Of a stretch of DNA of 64,000 nt, positions 34,797-43,605 are shown piece after piece (the stretch's first letter is position 1; each line of letters begins with the position of its first letter). The notes below the pieces were generated by a model. That model did no database searches and had not been told where the DNA came from. It saw nothing but the letters and a program-made list of their open reading frames with translations. The DNA is from Methylobacterium bullatum (lineage in GTDB: Bacteria; Pseudomonadota; Alphaproteobacteria; Rhizobiales; Beijerinckiaceae): assembly GCF_014845095.1 (NCBI RefSeq), contig NZ_NKUG01000086.1, forward strand, positions 1 to 64,000. The letters are read 5' to 3'. Position numbers and translations under genes: made by a program.

Positions 34797-37700
34797 ATGA
34801 CCGCAACGGCTGAGCCCGCCACCGGCCCGAACCGCGCCCCTTCGCCCGTCGCCGGGCCGGGGCCGGTCAGTCCGCGCGCCGCCAACCGGCAGGGCGCCGG
34901 CCTGCCGCGCCGCCTCGCCGAGGCCCTCGCCGGCGAGGCGAAGTTCGATGCCTTCACCCGGGGGCGCTATGCCAACGACGCGTCGATCTACCAGATCATG
35001 CCGGCGGGGGTGGTCCTGCCCCGCAGCGCCGCCGACATCGCCGCCACCCTGAAGATCGCCGCCGAGCACGACGTGCCGGTGATCCTGCGCGGCGGCGGCA
35101 CGTCCCAGAACGGCCAGCCCATCGGGCGCGGCCTCGTGGTCGATTGCTCACGCCATTTCAACGGGATCATCGCCTACGACCCAGAGGCCGGAACGATCAC
35201 CGTCGAGCCCGGCATGGTGCTGGAGCGGTTGAACACGCGGGTGAAGGCCGATGGCTGGTTCTTCCCCGTGGAACCCTCCACCGCCACCCGCTGCACCATC
35301 GGCGGGATGGCCGGCAACAATTCCTGCGGTGCGCGCTCCCTGCGCTTCGGCAAGATGAGCGACAACGTCCTCGGGATGGAGGCCTTGTTCCATGACGGCG
35401 AGCCCTTCGGCTTCGGCCTCACCGGGAACGCGGCGACGGGCGTCACCGGCTCGCGGCGGGCGGACGCCCTCGCCGCCGCCATGCGGGCTCTGGCCGAATC
35501 CGAGCGCGACGAGATCCTGCGCATGTACCCGCGCGTGCAGCGCCGGGTCGGCGGCTACAATCTCGATGCGCTGATCGCGGCGCGGCCGAACCTCGCCCAT
35601 CTCCTCGTCGGCTCGGAAGGGACGCTGGCGGCCACCACCAGCGTGACGTTGAAGCTGTCGCGCCTGCCGACGCACCGGGTTATGGGCGTCTGCCACTTCC
35701 CGTCGTTCCGCTCCGCCATGGAGACGACGAAGGCCATCGTCGATCTCGATCCCGTGGCGGTGGAGCTCGTGGACAACAACGTGCTGGTGCTCGGCGCCGA
35801 CATCCCGCTGTTCCGGGCGACTTTGGCCGACATCACCCGTGGCACGCCGAACTGTCTGCTGCTGGTGGAGTTCGCCGGCGACGACCGGGACGCGCTCCTG
35901 GCCGATCTTCGGCGTCTCGACGCGTGCATGGCCGATAACGGCCATGTGGACGCCGTGGTGGAGGTGCCGGAGCCGATCCGCCAGAAATCGGTCTGGGAGG
36001 TGCGCGAGGCCTGCCTCAACATCATGATGTCGATGAAGGGGGATGCCAAGCCCGTCTCCTTCATCGAGGATTGCGCGGTGCCGCTGGAGCATCTCGCCGA
36101 TTACACCGACGCGGTGACGGAGGTGTTCACCCGCTACGGCACGCGCGGCACCTGGTACGCCCACGCCTCCGTCGGCTGTCTGCATGTCCGCCCGATCCTC
36201 GACATGAAGCAGGGCGGAGACGTCGCCAAGATGCGCGCCATCGCGGAGGCCGCGAGCGAACAGGTCCGCCGCTTTAAGGGATCGTATTCGGGCGAGCATG
36301 GCGACGGCATCTCGCGCTCGGAATACATCGCGCCGATGTTCGGCGAACGCCTGACCCGCGCCTTCGAACAGGTGAAGGACGGGTTCGACCCGGAGAACCG
36401 GCTCAACCCCGGCAAGATCGTCCGGCCGCTCAAGATGGACGACCGCTCGCTGATGCGGTTCCAGCCGGGCTACGCGGTGAGCCAGCCGAAGAAGACCGCC
36501 CTCGACTGGTCGGAATGGGGCGGTTTCGGCGGCGCCGTCGAGATGTGCAACAACAACGGCACGTGCCGGAAGCTCGCGGGCGGGGCGATGTGTCCGTCCT
36601 ACCGGGCCACGAAAGACGAGCAGCATCTGACCCGTGGCCGGGCGAACTCCCTGCGGCTCGCGATTTCGGGTCAGCTCGGCGCGGACGCCTTCACCAGCCG
36701 CGAGATGAAGCGGACCCTGGATCTCTGCGTCTCGTGCAAGGCCTGCCGCCGCGAATGCCCCACAGGCATCGACATGGCCAAGATGAAGGTCGAGTTCCTG
36801 CACCATTACCACGCCCGCCACGGCCTGCCCCTGAAAGAGCGGCTGGTGGCGGCCCTGCCGCTCTATGCCGGCACCGCCGCCTGGCTGGCGCCGCTCCTCA
36901 ACCTGCGCGACCGGGTGCCCGCCTTGGCGAGGCTGTCGGAGCGGGTCGCCGGGCTCTCGGCGCGGCGCACCCTGCCGCGCTGGCGCAGACCCTGGGTCGA
37001 GCAGGGCGAGCCGGCCCATCCGGGCGACGTGACCGGGGATTTCCGCGACATCGTGCTGTTCGGCGACACGTTCAACCGCGCCTTCGAGCGGGAGAACCTG
37101 GAGGCGGCCGAGCGTGTGCTGATCGCCGCCGGTTACCGCCTGCACCGGGTCTTCCCCAACCGTGGACGACGCGCCCTCTGCTGCGGCCGCACCTATCTCG
37201 CCTCCGGCCAGACCGACCGGGCCCGCGAGGAGGCGAGCCGCACGCTCACCACCCTACTGCCCTTCATCCGGGCCGGTGCCCGGATCGTCGGGCTCGAACC
37301 GTCCTGCCTGCTGACCTTCCGCGACGAGTTCGCGTCCCTGCTCCCCGGCCCGGAGGCGGGGGAGTTGAGCAAGGCGAGCCTGCTGTTCGAGGAGCTGCTC
37401 GCCGTCGATCTCGATGCCGGGCGGATCGCCCTGCCTCTGGCGGACCAGGGCGGGCGCGTCGCCCACCTGCACGGCCATTGCCACCAGAAGGCCTTCGCCG
37501 CCATGGGCGCGGTGGAAACGGTGCTGCGCGCGGTGCCGGGGCTCGACGTGAGGGTCATCGAGTCGAGCTGCTGCGGCATGGCGGGCGTCTTCGGATACGG
37601 CGCCGAGACCATCGACGTGTCGCTCGCCATGGCCGAGCTCTCGCTGTTCCCGGCCCTGCGCAAGGCCGGCCCGGACGATCTCGTCGTGGCCGACGGCACC

Positions 37701-37799
37701 AGCTGCCGCCACCAGATCCACGACGGTCTCGGGCTCGAAGCGCTCCATGTGGCGCGCGTGCTGGACGCGGCGATGGTGGCGTCGGCCGACCGTCACTGA
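34797..37799 (+). CDS. FAD/4Fe-4S D-lactate or glycolate dehydrogenase (GlcD-GlcF fusion type)
   Basis: The 1000-residue protein joins a VAO-type FAD domain (PVILRGGGTSQNGQPIGRG, AGNNSCGARSLRFGKMSDNV), the FAD-oxidase C-terminal domain (GSYSGEHGDGISRSEYI, DPENRLNPGKIV, near 500-545), an Fe-S segment and CCG domains. Cysteines near 584-597 (CNNNGTCRKLAGGAMCPSY) and 645-657 (CVSCKACRRECP) would hold 4Fe-4S clusters. LHGHCHQKAF and ESSCCGMAGVFGY (near 925) are the CCG motifs. Members oxidise D-lactate, glycolate or D-2-hydroxyglutarate and pass electrons to quinone. The glyoxylate-related neighbours favour glycolate. A Pro/Ala-rich 35-residue N-terminal extension is unusual. Confidence 0.88.
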   Translation: MTATAEPATGPNRAPSPVAGPGPVSPRAANRQGAGLPRRLAEALAGEAKFDAFTRGRYANDASIYQIMPAGVVLPRSAADIAATLKIAAEHDVPVILRGGGTSQNGQPIGRGLVVDCSRHFNGIIAYDPEAGTITVEPGMVLERLNTRVKADGWFFPVEPSTATRCTIGGMAGNNSCGARSLRFGKMSDNVLGMEALFHDGEPFGFGLTGNAATGVTGSRRADALAAAMRALAESERDEILRMYPRVQRRVGGYNLDALIAARPNLAHLLVGSEGTLAATTSVTLKLSRLPTHRVMGVCHFPSFRSAMETTKAIVDLDPVAVELVDNNVLVLGADIPLFRATLADITRGTPNCLLLVEFAGDDRDALLADLRRLDACMADNGHVDAVVEVPEPIRQKSVWEVREACLNIMMSMKGDAKPVSFIEDCAVPLEHLADYTDAVTEVFTRYGTRGTWYAHASVGCLHVRPILDMKQGGDVAKMRAIAEAASEQVRRFKGSYSGEHGDGISRSEYIAPMFGERLTRAFEQVKDGFDPENRLNPGKIVRPLKMDDRSLMRFQPGYAVSQPKKTALDWSEWGGFGGAVEMCNNNGTCRKLAGGAMCPSYRATKDEQHLTRGRANSLRLAISGQLGADAFTSREMKRTLDLCVSCKACRRECPTGIDMAKMKVEFLHHYHARHGLPLKERLVAALPLYAGTAAWLAPLLNLRDRVPALARLSERVAGLSARRTLPRWRRPWVEQGEPAHPGDVTGDFRDIVLFGDTFNRAFERENLEAAERVLIAAGYRLHRVFPNRGRRALCCGRTYLASGQTDRAREEASRTLTTLLPFIRAGARIVGLEPSCLLTFRDEFASLLPGPEAGELSKASLLFEELLAVDLDAGRIALPLADQGGRVAHLHGHCHQKAFAAMGAVETVLRAVPGLDVRVIESSCCGMAGVFGYGAETIDVSLAMAELSLFPALRKAGPDDLVVADGTSCRHQIHDGLGLEALHVARVLDAAMVASADRH

Positions 37800-37848
37800 C
37801 GGCCGGGCAGGGCGGCCGGTCATGGTCGTGAGGGCGTGATGGATGGTA

Positions 37849-37875
37849 TCGAGAAAGGCGGGCCGCCTTTCTCGA
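37849..37875. terminator. Perfect 13-bp hairpin after the dehydrogenase gene
   Basis: TCGAGAAAGGCGG and CCGCCTTTCTCGA are perfect inverted arms around a single G, 50 bases after the dehydrogenase stop and 29 bases before the next start. There is no clear U-tract, so it could end transcription, stabilise the upstream mRNA end, or be an operator. Confidence 0.45.
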
Positions 37876-37903
37876 GTGGAATCCGCCTCGCTCAGGGGAC
37901 AAC

Positions 37904-38287
37904 ATGACCGACCTGGAGCAGAACAAGGCGACTGTGATCGCCTTCTATCGGTTGATGTTCGACGAGTGCCTGCCGCGCGAAGCCATCGAGCGTTATGCGG
38001 GCGACAACTACATCCAGCACAACCCGCATGTGGCGAACGGCAAGGACGGCTTCATCGCCTATTTCGAGCGCATGGCGCATGAATGGCCGGGCAAGCGGGT
38101 GGAGGTGAAGCGGGCGGTCGCCGAGGGGGATCTCGTGGTGCTGCATTGCCTGCAGCACTGGCCGGGCGACCACGATTATGCGGCCATCGATATCTTCCGG
38201 CTCGATCAGGGCGGCAGGATCGTCGAGCATTGGGACGTGCTGCAGATCCTGCCCGATTCCTCCGCCAATCCGAACGGGATGTTCTAG
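37904..38287 (+). CDS. SnoaL-like / NTF2-fold protein
   Basis: The 127-residue protein is a single NTF2-fold domain of the SnoaL-like polyketide-cyclase group: [68 protein letters not shown]. Such proteins are small dimers with a hydrophobic pocket and often unknown substrates; the conserved His, Asp and Trp are present. AGGGGAC precedes ATG 37904. No obvious partner is adjacent. Confidence 0.8.
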   Translation: MTDLEQNKATVIAFYRLMFDECLPREAIERYAGDNYIQHNPHVANGKDGFIAYFERMAHEWPGKRVEVKRAVAEGDLVVLHCLQHWPGDHDYAAIDIFRLDQGGRIVEHWDVLQILPDSSANPNGMF

Positions 38288-38761
38288 GGAGCGCGTGGCC
38301 CGCTTTCGGCCTTGGCCATTTCAGTCTCAGCCATTTCCAGTCTTGGCCATGTCATCCGGATGTCGTCTGGCCGATGACGTCTGGCGATGTGGGCACGTCA
38401 GAGCTCCCCACACTTTGGCATGATGCGCTGCCGGCCGCTTCCGCCGTTCCACGCTCGATCGTGCCCCGATCTGGACTCAGTTGGGCGTCGATGCGCTCGG
38501 TTTGCCCAGGATGCGTATCGAGATCCGCGTCACCGCCATCATTCCCTGAGCCATCCCGGCACGCTCTGCGGCGGGGCGTGGTGGCAGGATGTTTCGCATT
38601 GACAGCAACGCTTCGGCGTTCGACCTCTCGGTGGGCGCGGGGGATACCGCCGGGGCGTCGTTTCTCATTCTCGATAGCGGGTTCTCTACGGTCGGCCGCG
38701 TTGGTCCGCCACGAAAGAACTCGTTCCAAGTGGCTCCCTCGACTGGAGCCGGAGTCTCCGA
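38288..38761. other. Intergenic region with short imperfect tandem repeats; no supported gene
   Basis: At 38311-38353 three imperfect copies of a 15-16-base unit (CTTGGCCATTTCAGT, CTCAGCCATTTCCAGT, CTTGGCCATGTC) follow one another. The rest shows no gene with a ribosome site. Confidence 0.5.
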
Positions 38762-39178
38762 ATGATCGTCTACCTGTCAGCCCTTGCCGGTGGTGCCCTG
38801 ATCGGGACCTCCGCCGCCCTGCTCCTCGTCCTCAACGGCCGCATCGCCGGGATCAGCGGCATCGCCGCCGGGGCGATGCTGCCGTTGAGCCGGGACACGC
38901 CGTGGCGCTGGGCCTTCCTCGCCGGCCTGCTCCTCGGCCCGGTCCTGTATCGCCTCGCCTTCGGTGCATGGCCCGTCGTGCAGCTCGACGCACCGTGGAG
39001 CCTCATCGTCCTCGGCGGTCTCCTCGTCGGCTACGGGACGCGGCTCGGCGGGGGGTGCACCAGCGGCCACGGCGTCTGCGGCCTCGCCCGGCTGTCGCCC
39101 CGCTCCATCGCGGCGGTGGCGACCTTCATGGCCGCCGCCGCCGCGACGGTGTTCCTCGTCCGCCACGGAGGATGGTGA
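38762..39178 (+). CDS. YeeE/YedE family membrane protein, first half
   Basis: The 138-residue protein has four hydrophobic helices and the signature LGGGCTSGHGVCGLARLSPRS, a cysteine-bearing loop characteristic of the YeeE/YedE (TsuA-like) thiosulfate and sulfur-compound permeases. In many bacteria the permease is split into two genes, as here. The second half starts at the stop codon of this one (TGATG), so the two are co-translated and probably form one transporter. The encapsulin-cysteine desulfurase operon nearby also concerns sulfur, but is on the other strand. Confidence 0.87.
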   Translation: MIVYLSALAGGALIGTSAALLLVLNGRIAGISGIAAGAMLPLSRDTPWRWAFLAGLLLGPVLYRLAFGAWPVVQLDAPWSLIVLGGLLVGYGTRLGGGCTSGHGVCGLARLSPRSIAAVATFMAAAAATVFLVRHGGW

Positions 39179-39609
39179 TGGACACCTTGCGTTCCGCGGT
39201 GGGCTTGTTCGCCGGCCTCCTGTTCGGATTCGGCCTCGCTCTGTCGGGCATGATGGACCCGGAGCGCGTCCTCGGTTTTCTCGACATCGCCGGAGCCTGG
39301 GACCCGAGCCTCGCCTTCGTGCTGGGGGGCGCCGTCGGCGTCTCGGCCCTCAGCTACCTCCTCGTCAGGCGGATGCGGAAACCCGTTCTCGCGCAACGGT
39401 TCGAGATTCCCCATAACCGGCCGATCACCGCCAGCCTGATCGCGGGGGCCGCTCTGTTCGGCATCGGCTGGGGCCTCGTCGGCCTCTGTCCCGGCCCGGC
39501 TCTCGCCGGCCTGACGCTCGGCCTGCCTCAGGTGATCGGCTTCGTGGCGGCGATGGTGACCGGGATGCTGCTCCACCGCTTTACCACCGCTCGCCGCCGC
39601 GCCTCGTGA
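39178..39609 (+). CDS. YeeE/YedE family membrane protein, second half
   Basis: The 143-residue protein has about four helices with GLLFGFGLALSGMMDPERVLGFLDIAGAWDPSLAFVLGGAVGV and the second signature GIGWGLVGLCPGPALAGL, where the cysteine is conserved. It is the C-terminal equivalent of the single-chain YeeE permeases. ATG 39178 overlaps the upstream stop, with GGAGG six bases before; an in-frame ATG at 39172 is also possible. Transport of sulfur compounds such as thiosulfate is known for characterised members; the exact substrate here is not shown. Confidence 0.87.
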   Translation: MDTLRSAVGLFAGLLFGFGLALSGMMDPERVLGFLDIAGAWDPSLAFVLGGAVGVSALSYLLVRRMRKPVLAQRFEIPHNRPITASLIAGAALFGIGWGLVGLCPGPALAGLTLGLPQVIGFVAAMVTGMLLHRFTTARRRAS

Positions 39610-39722
39610 ACCGAGCCCGCCGGGCTCTCTGCAGGCGCGCCGGGAAGGATGGCCTTCGTGCTCCCCCGGTGACGGCATTGATCACGAACACCTGTGCCGT
39701 ATCGCCGTAAGGACAAGCCAGA

Positions 39723-40115
39723 ATGCATCATCGTCTTCTCCTGGCCGCGATCCTCATCGCGGGTTCGCTCGGCACTTCCGCCGTGGCCGAGACGCTCGCG
39801 CTCGAGGTGGCGGATGCCCAGGCCATGATCGATGACGGTGACGGCCGGATTTTCGTTCGCCTGACTCGTAGAAGCGCGACCGCACTTGCTGGTTTCACGC
39901 GGGCACATATCCGCCGACCGATCGCGGTTCTCGTCGACGGGAGGGTAAAGTCCACTCCGTTCATCCAAGAGCCGCTCGTCACCGGCGCCCTATCGGTCGG
40001 CGGTCTGGCCGACCGCGAGGAGGCCCTCGCCGTGTCGAAACGGCTGCGGAGCGGGCGGTCCGTCTTGACAGTGGCCCCGGCCGAATCGACTGGCCGCCAA
40101 GAACGCGCACCGTAG
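39723..40115 (+). CDS. Exported single-domain protein resembling the SecD P1 head
   Basis: The 130-residue protein has a signal peptide (MHHRLLLAAILIAGSLGTSAVAE). Its mature part resembles the P1 head subdomain of SecD: FVRLTRRSATALAGFTRAHIRRPIAVLVDGRVKS, then PFIQEPLVTGALSVGGLADREEALAVSKRLRSG. In SecD the same pattern (LT..N.GK.LAIVLDG.V.SAP.I.EPI..G...I.G....EA..LA..LRAG) lies in the large periplasmic loop. Here there are no membrane helices, so the domain is free in the periplasm. A role in secretion or as an independent binding module is unknown. Its stop lies inside a 17-base tandem duplication. Confidence 0.65.
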   Translation: MHHRLLLAAILIAGSLGTSAVAETLALEVADAQAMIDDGDGRIFVRLTRRSATALAGFTRAHIRRPIAVLVDGRVKSTPFIQEPLVTGALSVGGLADREEALAVSKRLRSGRSVLTVAPAESTGRQERAP

Positions 40116-40135
40116 GAGAACGCGCACCGTAGGAG
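40102..40135. repeat. Perfect 17-base tandem duplication across a stop codon
   Basis: Two exact copies of AACGCGCACCGTAGGAG (40102-40118 and 40119-40135). The first contains the TAG stop of the SecD-head-like gene. It is likely a recent slippage event. Confidence 0.8.
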
Positions 40136-40187
40136 GAAGCGCAGTGGAGCCGGTGAGCTTCGGCTCCAGCGAAGGGCGAGCTGCATG

Positions 40188-40225
40188 GCATTCGGCCCGG
40201 TCGGAGAACCGACCGGGCCGAATGC
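40188..40225 (-). terminator. Perfect 17-bp hairpin after the encapsulin operon
   Basis: Arms 40188-40204 and 40209-40225 pair without mismatch around an AGAA loop, about 30 bases past the stop of the cysteine desulfurase gene. No U-tract follows on either strand, but the stability and place suggest a transcript end or a shared end with the convergent secreted-protein gene. Confidence 0.5.
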
Positions 40226-40253
40226 TATCGCCTTGCGTCTTCGGGCCGTTGCG

Positions 40254-42227
40254 CTATCGGCGCGGCAGGCTGTGGAGCCCCTTCAGGAAGGTGTCGACGT
40301 CCGCGCGGGTGTTGTAGAAGGCCAGCGAGGCGCGCACCGACTGGTCGACGCCGAAGCGGCGCAGGGCCGGCAGGGCGCAATGGTGGCCCGAGCGCACGGC
40401 GATGCCGCGGGCGTCGAGGTGCTTGGCCACCGCTTCGTTGTCATGCCCGTCGACGACGAAGGACATGACGCTGGCTTTCTGTCGCGCGGTCCCGATCAGG
40501 CGCAGGCCCTTCACCTCGGCAAGCCCGGCTTGCGCGTATTCGAGCAGGTCGTGCTCGTAGGCCGCGATGCCGGGAAGTCCGACGCTCTCGAGGTAGTCCA
40601 GGGCCGCGCCGAGCCCCACCGCTCCCGCGATGTCCGGCGTGCCCGCCTCGAACTTCTCGGGAACGCCCTTGTAGACCGTCTTCGAGAAGGTGACGTCCTC
40701 GATCATGTGGCCGCCGCCCTGCCACGGAGGCATCGCCTCCAGCAGCGCGCGCTTGCCGTAGAGGGCGCCGATGCCCGTCGGCCCGAACACCTTGTGCCCG
40801 GAGAAGACGAGGAAGTCGGCGTCCAGCGCCTGAACGTCCAGTGGGATGTGCGGCGACGATTGCGCCGCATCCACCAGCACCGGCACCCCGTAGGCATGCG
40901 ACAGGGCGATGATCTCACGGACCGGGTTGATGGTGCCCAGAGCGTTGGCCACATGGGTGATCGAGACGATCTTGGTGCGGCCCGACAGGAGGGTCGCGAA
41001 CTGCTCGAAGATGATCTCGCCGCGATCGTCCACGGGAATCACGCGCAGGGTCGCCCCGGTCGCCTGGGTGAGGAGCTGCCAGGGGACGATGTTGGCGTGA
41101 TGCTCGATGGTCGAGACGATGATCTCGTCGCCCGGGCCGATATTGGCGCGACCGTAGGAGTTGGCGACGAGGTTGATCGCTTCCGTGGTGCCCCGGAGGA
41201 AGATGATCTCGTCCGTCGAGGCGGCGTTGATGAAGCGACGCACCTTCTCGCGCCCGCCCTCGAACAGGTCCGTGGAGCGCGCCGCGAGGGTGTGCGCGGC
41301 CCGGTGAATGTTCGAGTTGTGGCGGGCGTAGAACTCGCTCGTCGCGTCGATGACGCTCTGCGGCTTGTGGGTGGTGGCCGCATTGTCGAGCCAGACCAGC
41401 GGATGCCCGTTGATGCTCTGGTGCAGGGCCGGGAAGTCCTTGCGCACCCGCTCCACGTCGAAGGGGGCCGCCACCGGGCTGGAGCCCTGCGACGAGACAT
41501 GGGGCGCATGGCCGGGGCGAGGCTCGTGGCGAGTCGACGGGGCGGGCGCGGCGTTGCCCGTCCGGCTGCGGTCGGTCAGGAAATAGTACTCGCCCGATGA
41601 GAACGGCTCGTCGGCGATCTCCACCTTCCGGCCGGCGCGGGAGACCGTCTCCTGCGAGGCGTTCTGGCCCCGATGACCGGGCGCTTCCGGCACCAGGGAC
41701 GGCGCGAACCCATGCGCGAAGGCATTGGCGCGCGGGTGGTCCTTGGCGATCGTGGCGTGGAGATCGTGGCCGCCGGGGAGGAAGGCGGCGACATCGGCGA
41801 CGCTCGGCACGAAGAACTCGGGCAGGCCCCCACGGGGAGCCTGCGCCTCGGGATGGACCGAGGGAAATGCCGATGCTTGAGCGAAGCCCGGACCGGTGAG
41901 GCCGGGAAGGCCGACCGGAGGCGATCCGAACGAGCGGGCGGCCAGCGCCGAGGCGTCGGGCTGAAGGCCCGACGGCGCGGCGCCCGAGGGGATCGACGGC
42001 GTGCCGAGATCCGCTTTGGGGGCGAGGGGGTGGCCGAAGCCCTGGGGAATGTTCTCCAGGGCCTGCGGTGCTTGCGGCGTCTGCGGCAGGTTGGGGGTCA
42101 GGGGCGCGGACGCCGCCTGACCCTGACCGTAGATCTCGCGGGCGAGGCGCCCGACGAGATCCGCATGCGCCGTGTCGCCGAACACCCCGGTGGGGAGGCC
42201 GACAGACGGCGCGTTAAGCGTAGTCAT
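40254..42227 (-). CDS. Encapsulin cargo cysteine desulfurase (SufS-like) with long disordered leader
   Basis: The 657-residue protein has a C-terminal group II cysteine desulfurase (from FDVERVRKDFPALHQ, about 250, to the end). It shows the PLP-binding Lys479 (FSGHKVFGPTG) and the active-site Cys617 (RSGHHCALP), so it should take sulfur from cysteine. The first ~245 residues are Pro/Ala/Gly-rich and low in complexity, with short conserved-looking islands (GLPEFFVPSVADVAAFLPGG, SSGEYYFLTDRSR). This is typical of the leader that loads cysteine desulfurase into Family 2 encapsulins. The start overlaps the shell gene by 14 bases, so shell and cargo are co-translated. Confidence 0.92.
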   Translation of the reverse strand: MTTLNAPSVGLPTGVFGDTAHADLVGRLAREIYGQGQAASAPLTPNLPQTPQAPQALENIPQGFGHPLAPKADLGTPSIPSGAAPSGLQPDASALAARSFGSPPVGLPGLTGPGFAQASAFPSVHPEAQAPRGGLPEFFVPSVADVAAFLPGGHDLHATIAKDHPRANAFAHGFAPSLVPEAPGHRGQNASQETVSRAGRKVEIADEPFSSGEYYFLTDRSRTGNAAPAPSTRHEPRPGHAPHVSSQGSSPVAAPFDVERVRKDFPALHQSINGHPLVWLDNAATTHKPQSVIDATSEFYARHNSNIHRAAHTLAARSTDLFEGGREKVRRFINAASTDEIIFLRGTTEAINLVANSYGRANIGPGDEIIVSTIEHHANIVPWQLLTQATGATLRVIPVDDRGEIIFEQFATLLSGRTKIVSITHVANALGTINPVREIIALSHAYGVPVLVDAAQSSPHIPLDVQALDADFLVFSGHKVFGPTGIGALYGKRALLEAMPPWQGGGHMIEDVTFSKTVYKGVPEKFEAGTPDIAGAVGLGAALDYLESVGLPGIAAYEHDLLEYAQAGLAEVKGLRLIGTARQKASVMSFVVDGHDNEAVAKHLDARGIAVRSGHHCALPALRRFGVDQSVRASLAFYNTRADVDTFLKGLHSLPRR

Positions 42228-43605
42228 GGTAGTTGCCCAGCAGCACGTTATCGAGGCGTGCGATGGCGTCTTCCACCAGCACCGCGGCCGAGAAGTAGCG
42301 GGTCACGAGGTGCGAGGCGATGGAATGGTCGTTGGTGCCCATGTAGCGCACCGACAGGCCGGTCTCGATCTCGCCGGTGACGCCGGACTTCTGCAGGCCG
42401 ACCACGCCCTGTTCGCCTTCGCCGACGCGGAGCAGCAGGATTGAGGTGGTTTGGGCGCCGGTCACCGGGTCGATGTCGATGGGGAGCTTGTCGCTGGGCA
42501 CGATCGGCACGCCGCGCCAGGTGATGAAGGGCGAGCCGAACAGGTGGATCACCACCGGCGGCACGCCGCGGCGGGTGGCTTCACGGCCGAAGGCCGCAAT
42601 GGCGCGAGGATGGGCCACGAAGAAGGCGGGCTTCTTCCAGACCAGGGTCAGGAGCTCGTCGAGGTCGTCCGGGGTGGGCGGGCCGCCGCGCGTCGGGATG
42701 CGCTGGCGCTGGCTGACTTCGTGGAGCAGGCCGAACTCGGAATTGTTGAACAGCTCCCACTCTTCCCGCTCCTTCACGGCATCGACCGTGAGGCGGATCT
42801 GCTCGCGCAGCTGGTCGATCTCGTTGGAGTAGAGATCGGTGACGCGGGTGTGGGTGTGCAGGATCGTCTGGATCGTGGAGAGGTGGTACTCGCGCGGGTC
42901 GACCTCGTAATCGACATAGGTCGTGGGCAGGCGCGGCTCGCCGGTATGGACCGCCAGAAGCTCGATGCCCTGCTCGCCCTCGCTGTTGGTGTGGCCCTTG
43001 AGGCGGTCACGCTCTTCCACGAACTGGGAGATGCGCGAGCGGATGCCCTCGTCCTCGATGGCGGAGCGGTCCAGGGTGAGCAGCGTCACCGCCGAGAGCG
43101 CCTTCACGGCGGGAGCGGGCGCGTTCTCGCTCACGAGATCGTTGTCGCCGAAATAGTCGCCGCCGGTGGCCAGACCCTGGCGCAGGCGGTTCTTGAACGG
43201 GCCCGACAGGGTCAGTTCGACGGTGCCCTCGGCCACGACGGTGAGGCTGCGGCCGGTGGAGCCCTCCTCGGCGATGATCTCGCCCGCCTTGTGCTGGGAG
43301 ACGGTGAACTTGGAGGCCAGTGCCGACAGCTCGTTGTCGCCGAGGCGGCTGAACAGCGGGACGCTGCGCAGGGAGGCCGGGCGCACGGTGTGGGTGCCGC
43401 CGTCGTTGGCGAGGACAATCCTGCCGGGCTTGGCCAGCACCACGGCGCGGCGGTTGACCCGGTAGACGCCGCCGGCGACGTCGACGAAGGGCAGCAGGCG
43501 ATGGAACCAGCGGGGGGTGTTGGCCGCGTTCTGGACCGACGTGACGGTCGCCGTTGCAAGATTGCGTGCCGCCGAGGCGCTCACGCTCAGACCGGGTCCA
43601 CTCAT
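42214..43605 (-). CDS. Family 2B encapsulin shell protein with cNMP-binding-like insert
   Basis: The 463-residue protein has the Family 2 encapsulin shell (HK97 fold) in two parts: residues 1-70 (NAANTPRWFHRLLPFVDVAGGVYRVNRR) and about 225-463 (PTTYVDYEVDPREY, NNSEFGLLHEV, FGREATRRGVPPVVIHLFGSPFITWRGVPIVPSDK, RYMGTNDHSIASHLVTRYFSAAVL). A cyclic-nucleotide-binding-like domain is inserted at about 79-185 (VPLFSRLGDNELSALA, GGDYFGDNDLV). That insert defines Family 2B. The phosphate-binding cassette looks degenerate: APAPAVKA stands where cAMP binders have PRAAT, so the ligand arginine is missing. The start MSGPGLSVSA is chosen over a frame opening 51 residues earlier. Confidence 0.93.
   Translation of the reverse strand: MSGPGLSVSASAARNLATATVTSVQNAANTPRWFHRLLPFVDVAGGVYRVNRRAVVLAKPGRIVLANDGGTHTVRPASLRSVPLFSRLGDNELSALASKFTVSQHKAGEIIAEEGSTGRSLTVVAEGTVELTLSGPFKNRLRQGLATGGDYFGDNDLVSENAPAPAVKALSAVTLLTLDRSAIEDEGIRSRISQFVEERDRLKGHTNSEGEQGIELLAVHTGEPRLPTTYVDYEVDPREYHLSTIQTILHTHTRVTDLYSNEIDQLREQIRLTVDAVKEREEWELFNNSEFGLLHEVSQRQRIPTRGGPPTPDDLDELLTLVWKKPAFFVAHPRAIAAFGREATRRGVPPVVIHLFGSPFITWRGVPIVPSDKLPIDIDPVTGAQTTSILLLRVGEGEQGVVGLQKSGVTGEIETGLSVRYMGTNDHSIASHLVTRYFSAAVLVEDAIARLDNVLLGNYHDYA

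Noticed and set aside
35148-37145. A 665-codon minus-strand frame opposite the FAD dehydrogenase
   Set aside because: Shadow frame with no fold-like pattern; the plus strand encodes an unmistakable flavoprotein.
38083-39171. Long upstream extension of the second YeeE/YedE half (open frame from 38083)
   Set aside because: The extension runs in another frame through the SnoaL gene, the gap and the first permease half; the membrane protein begins at 39178.
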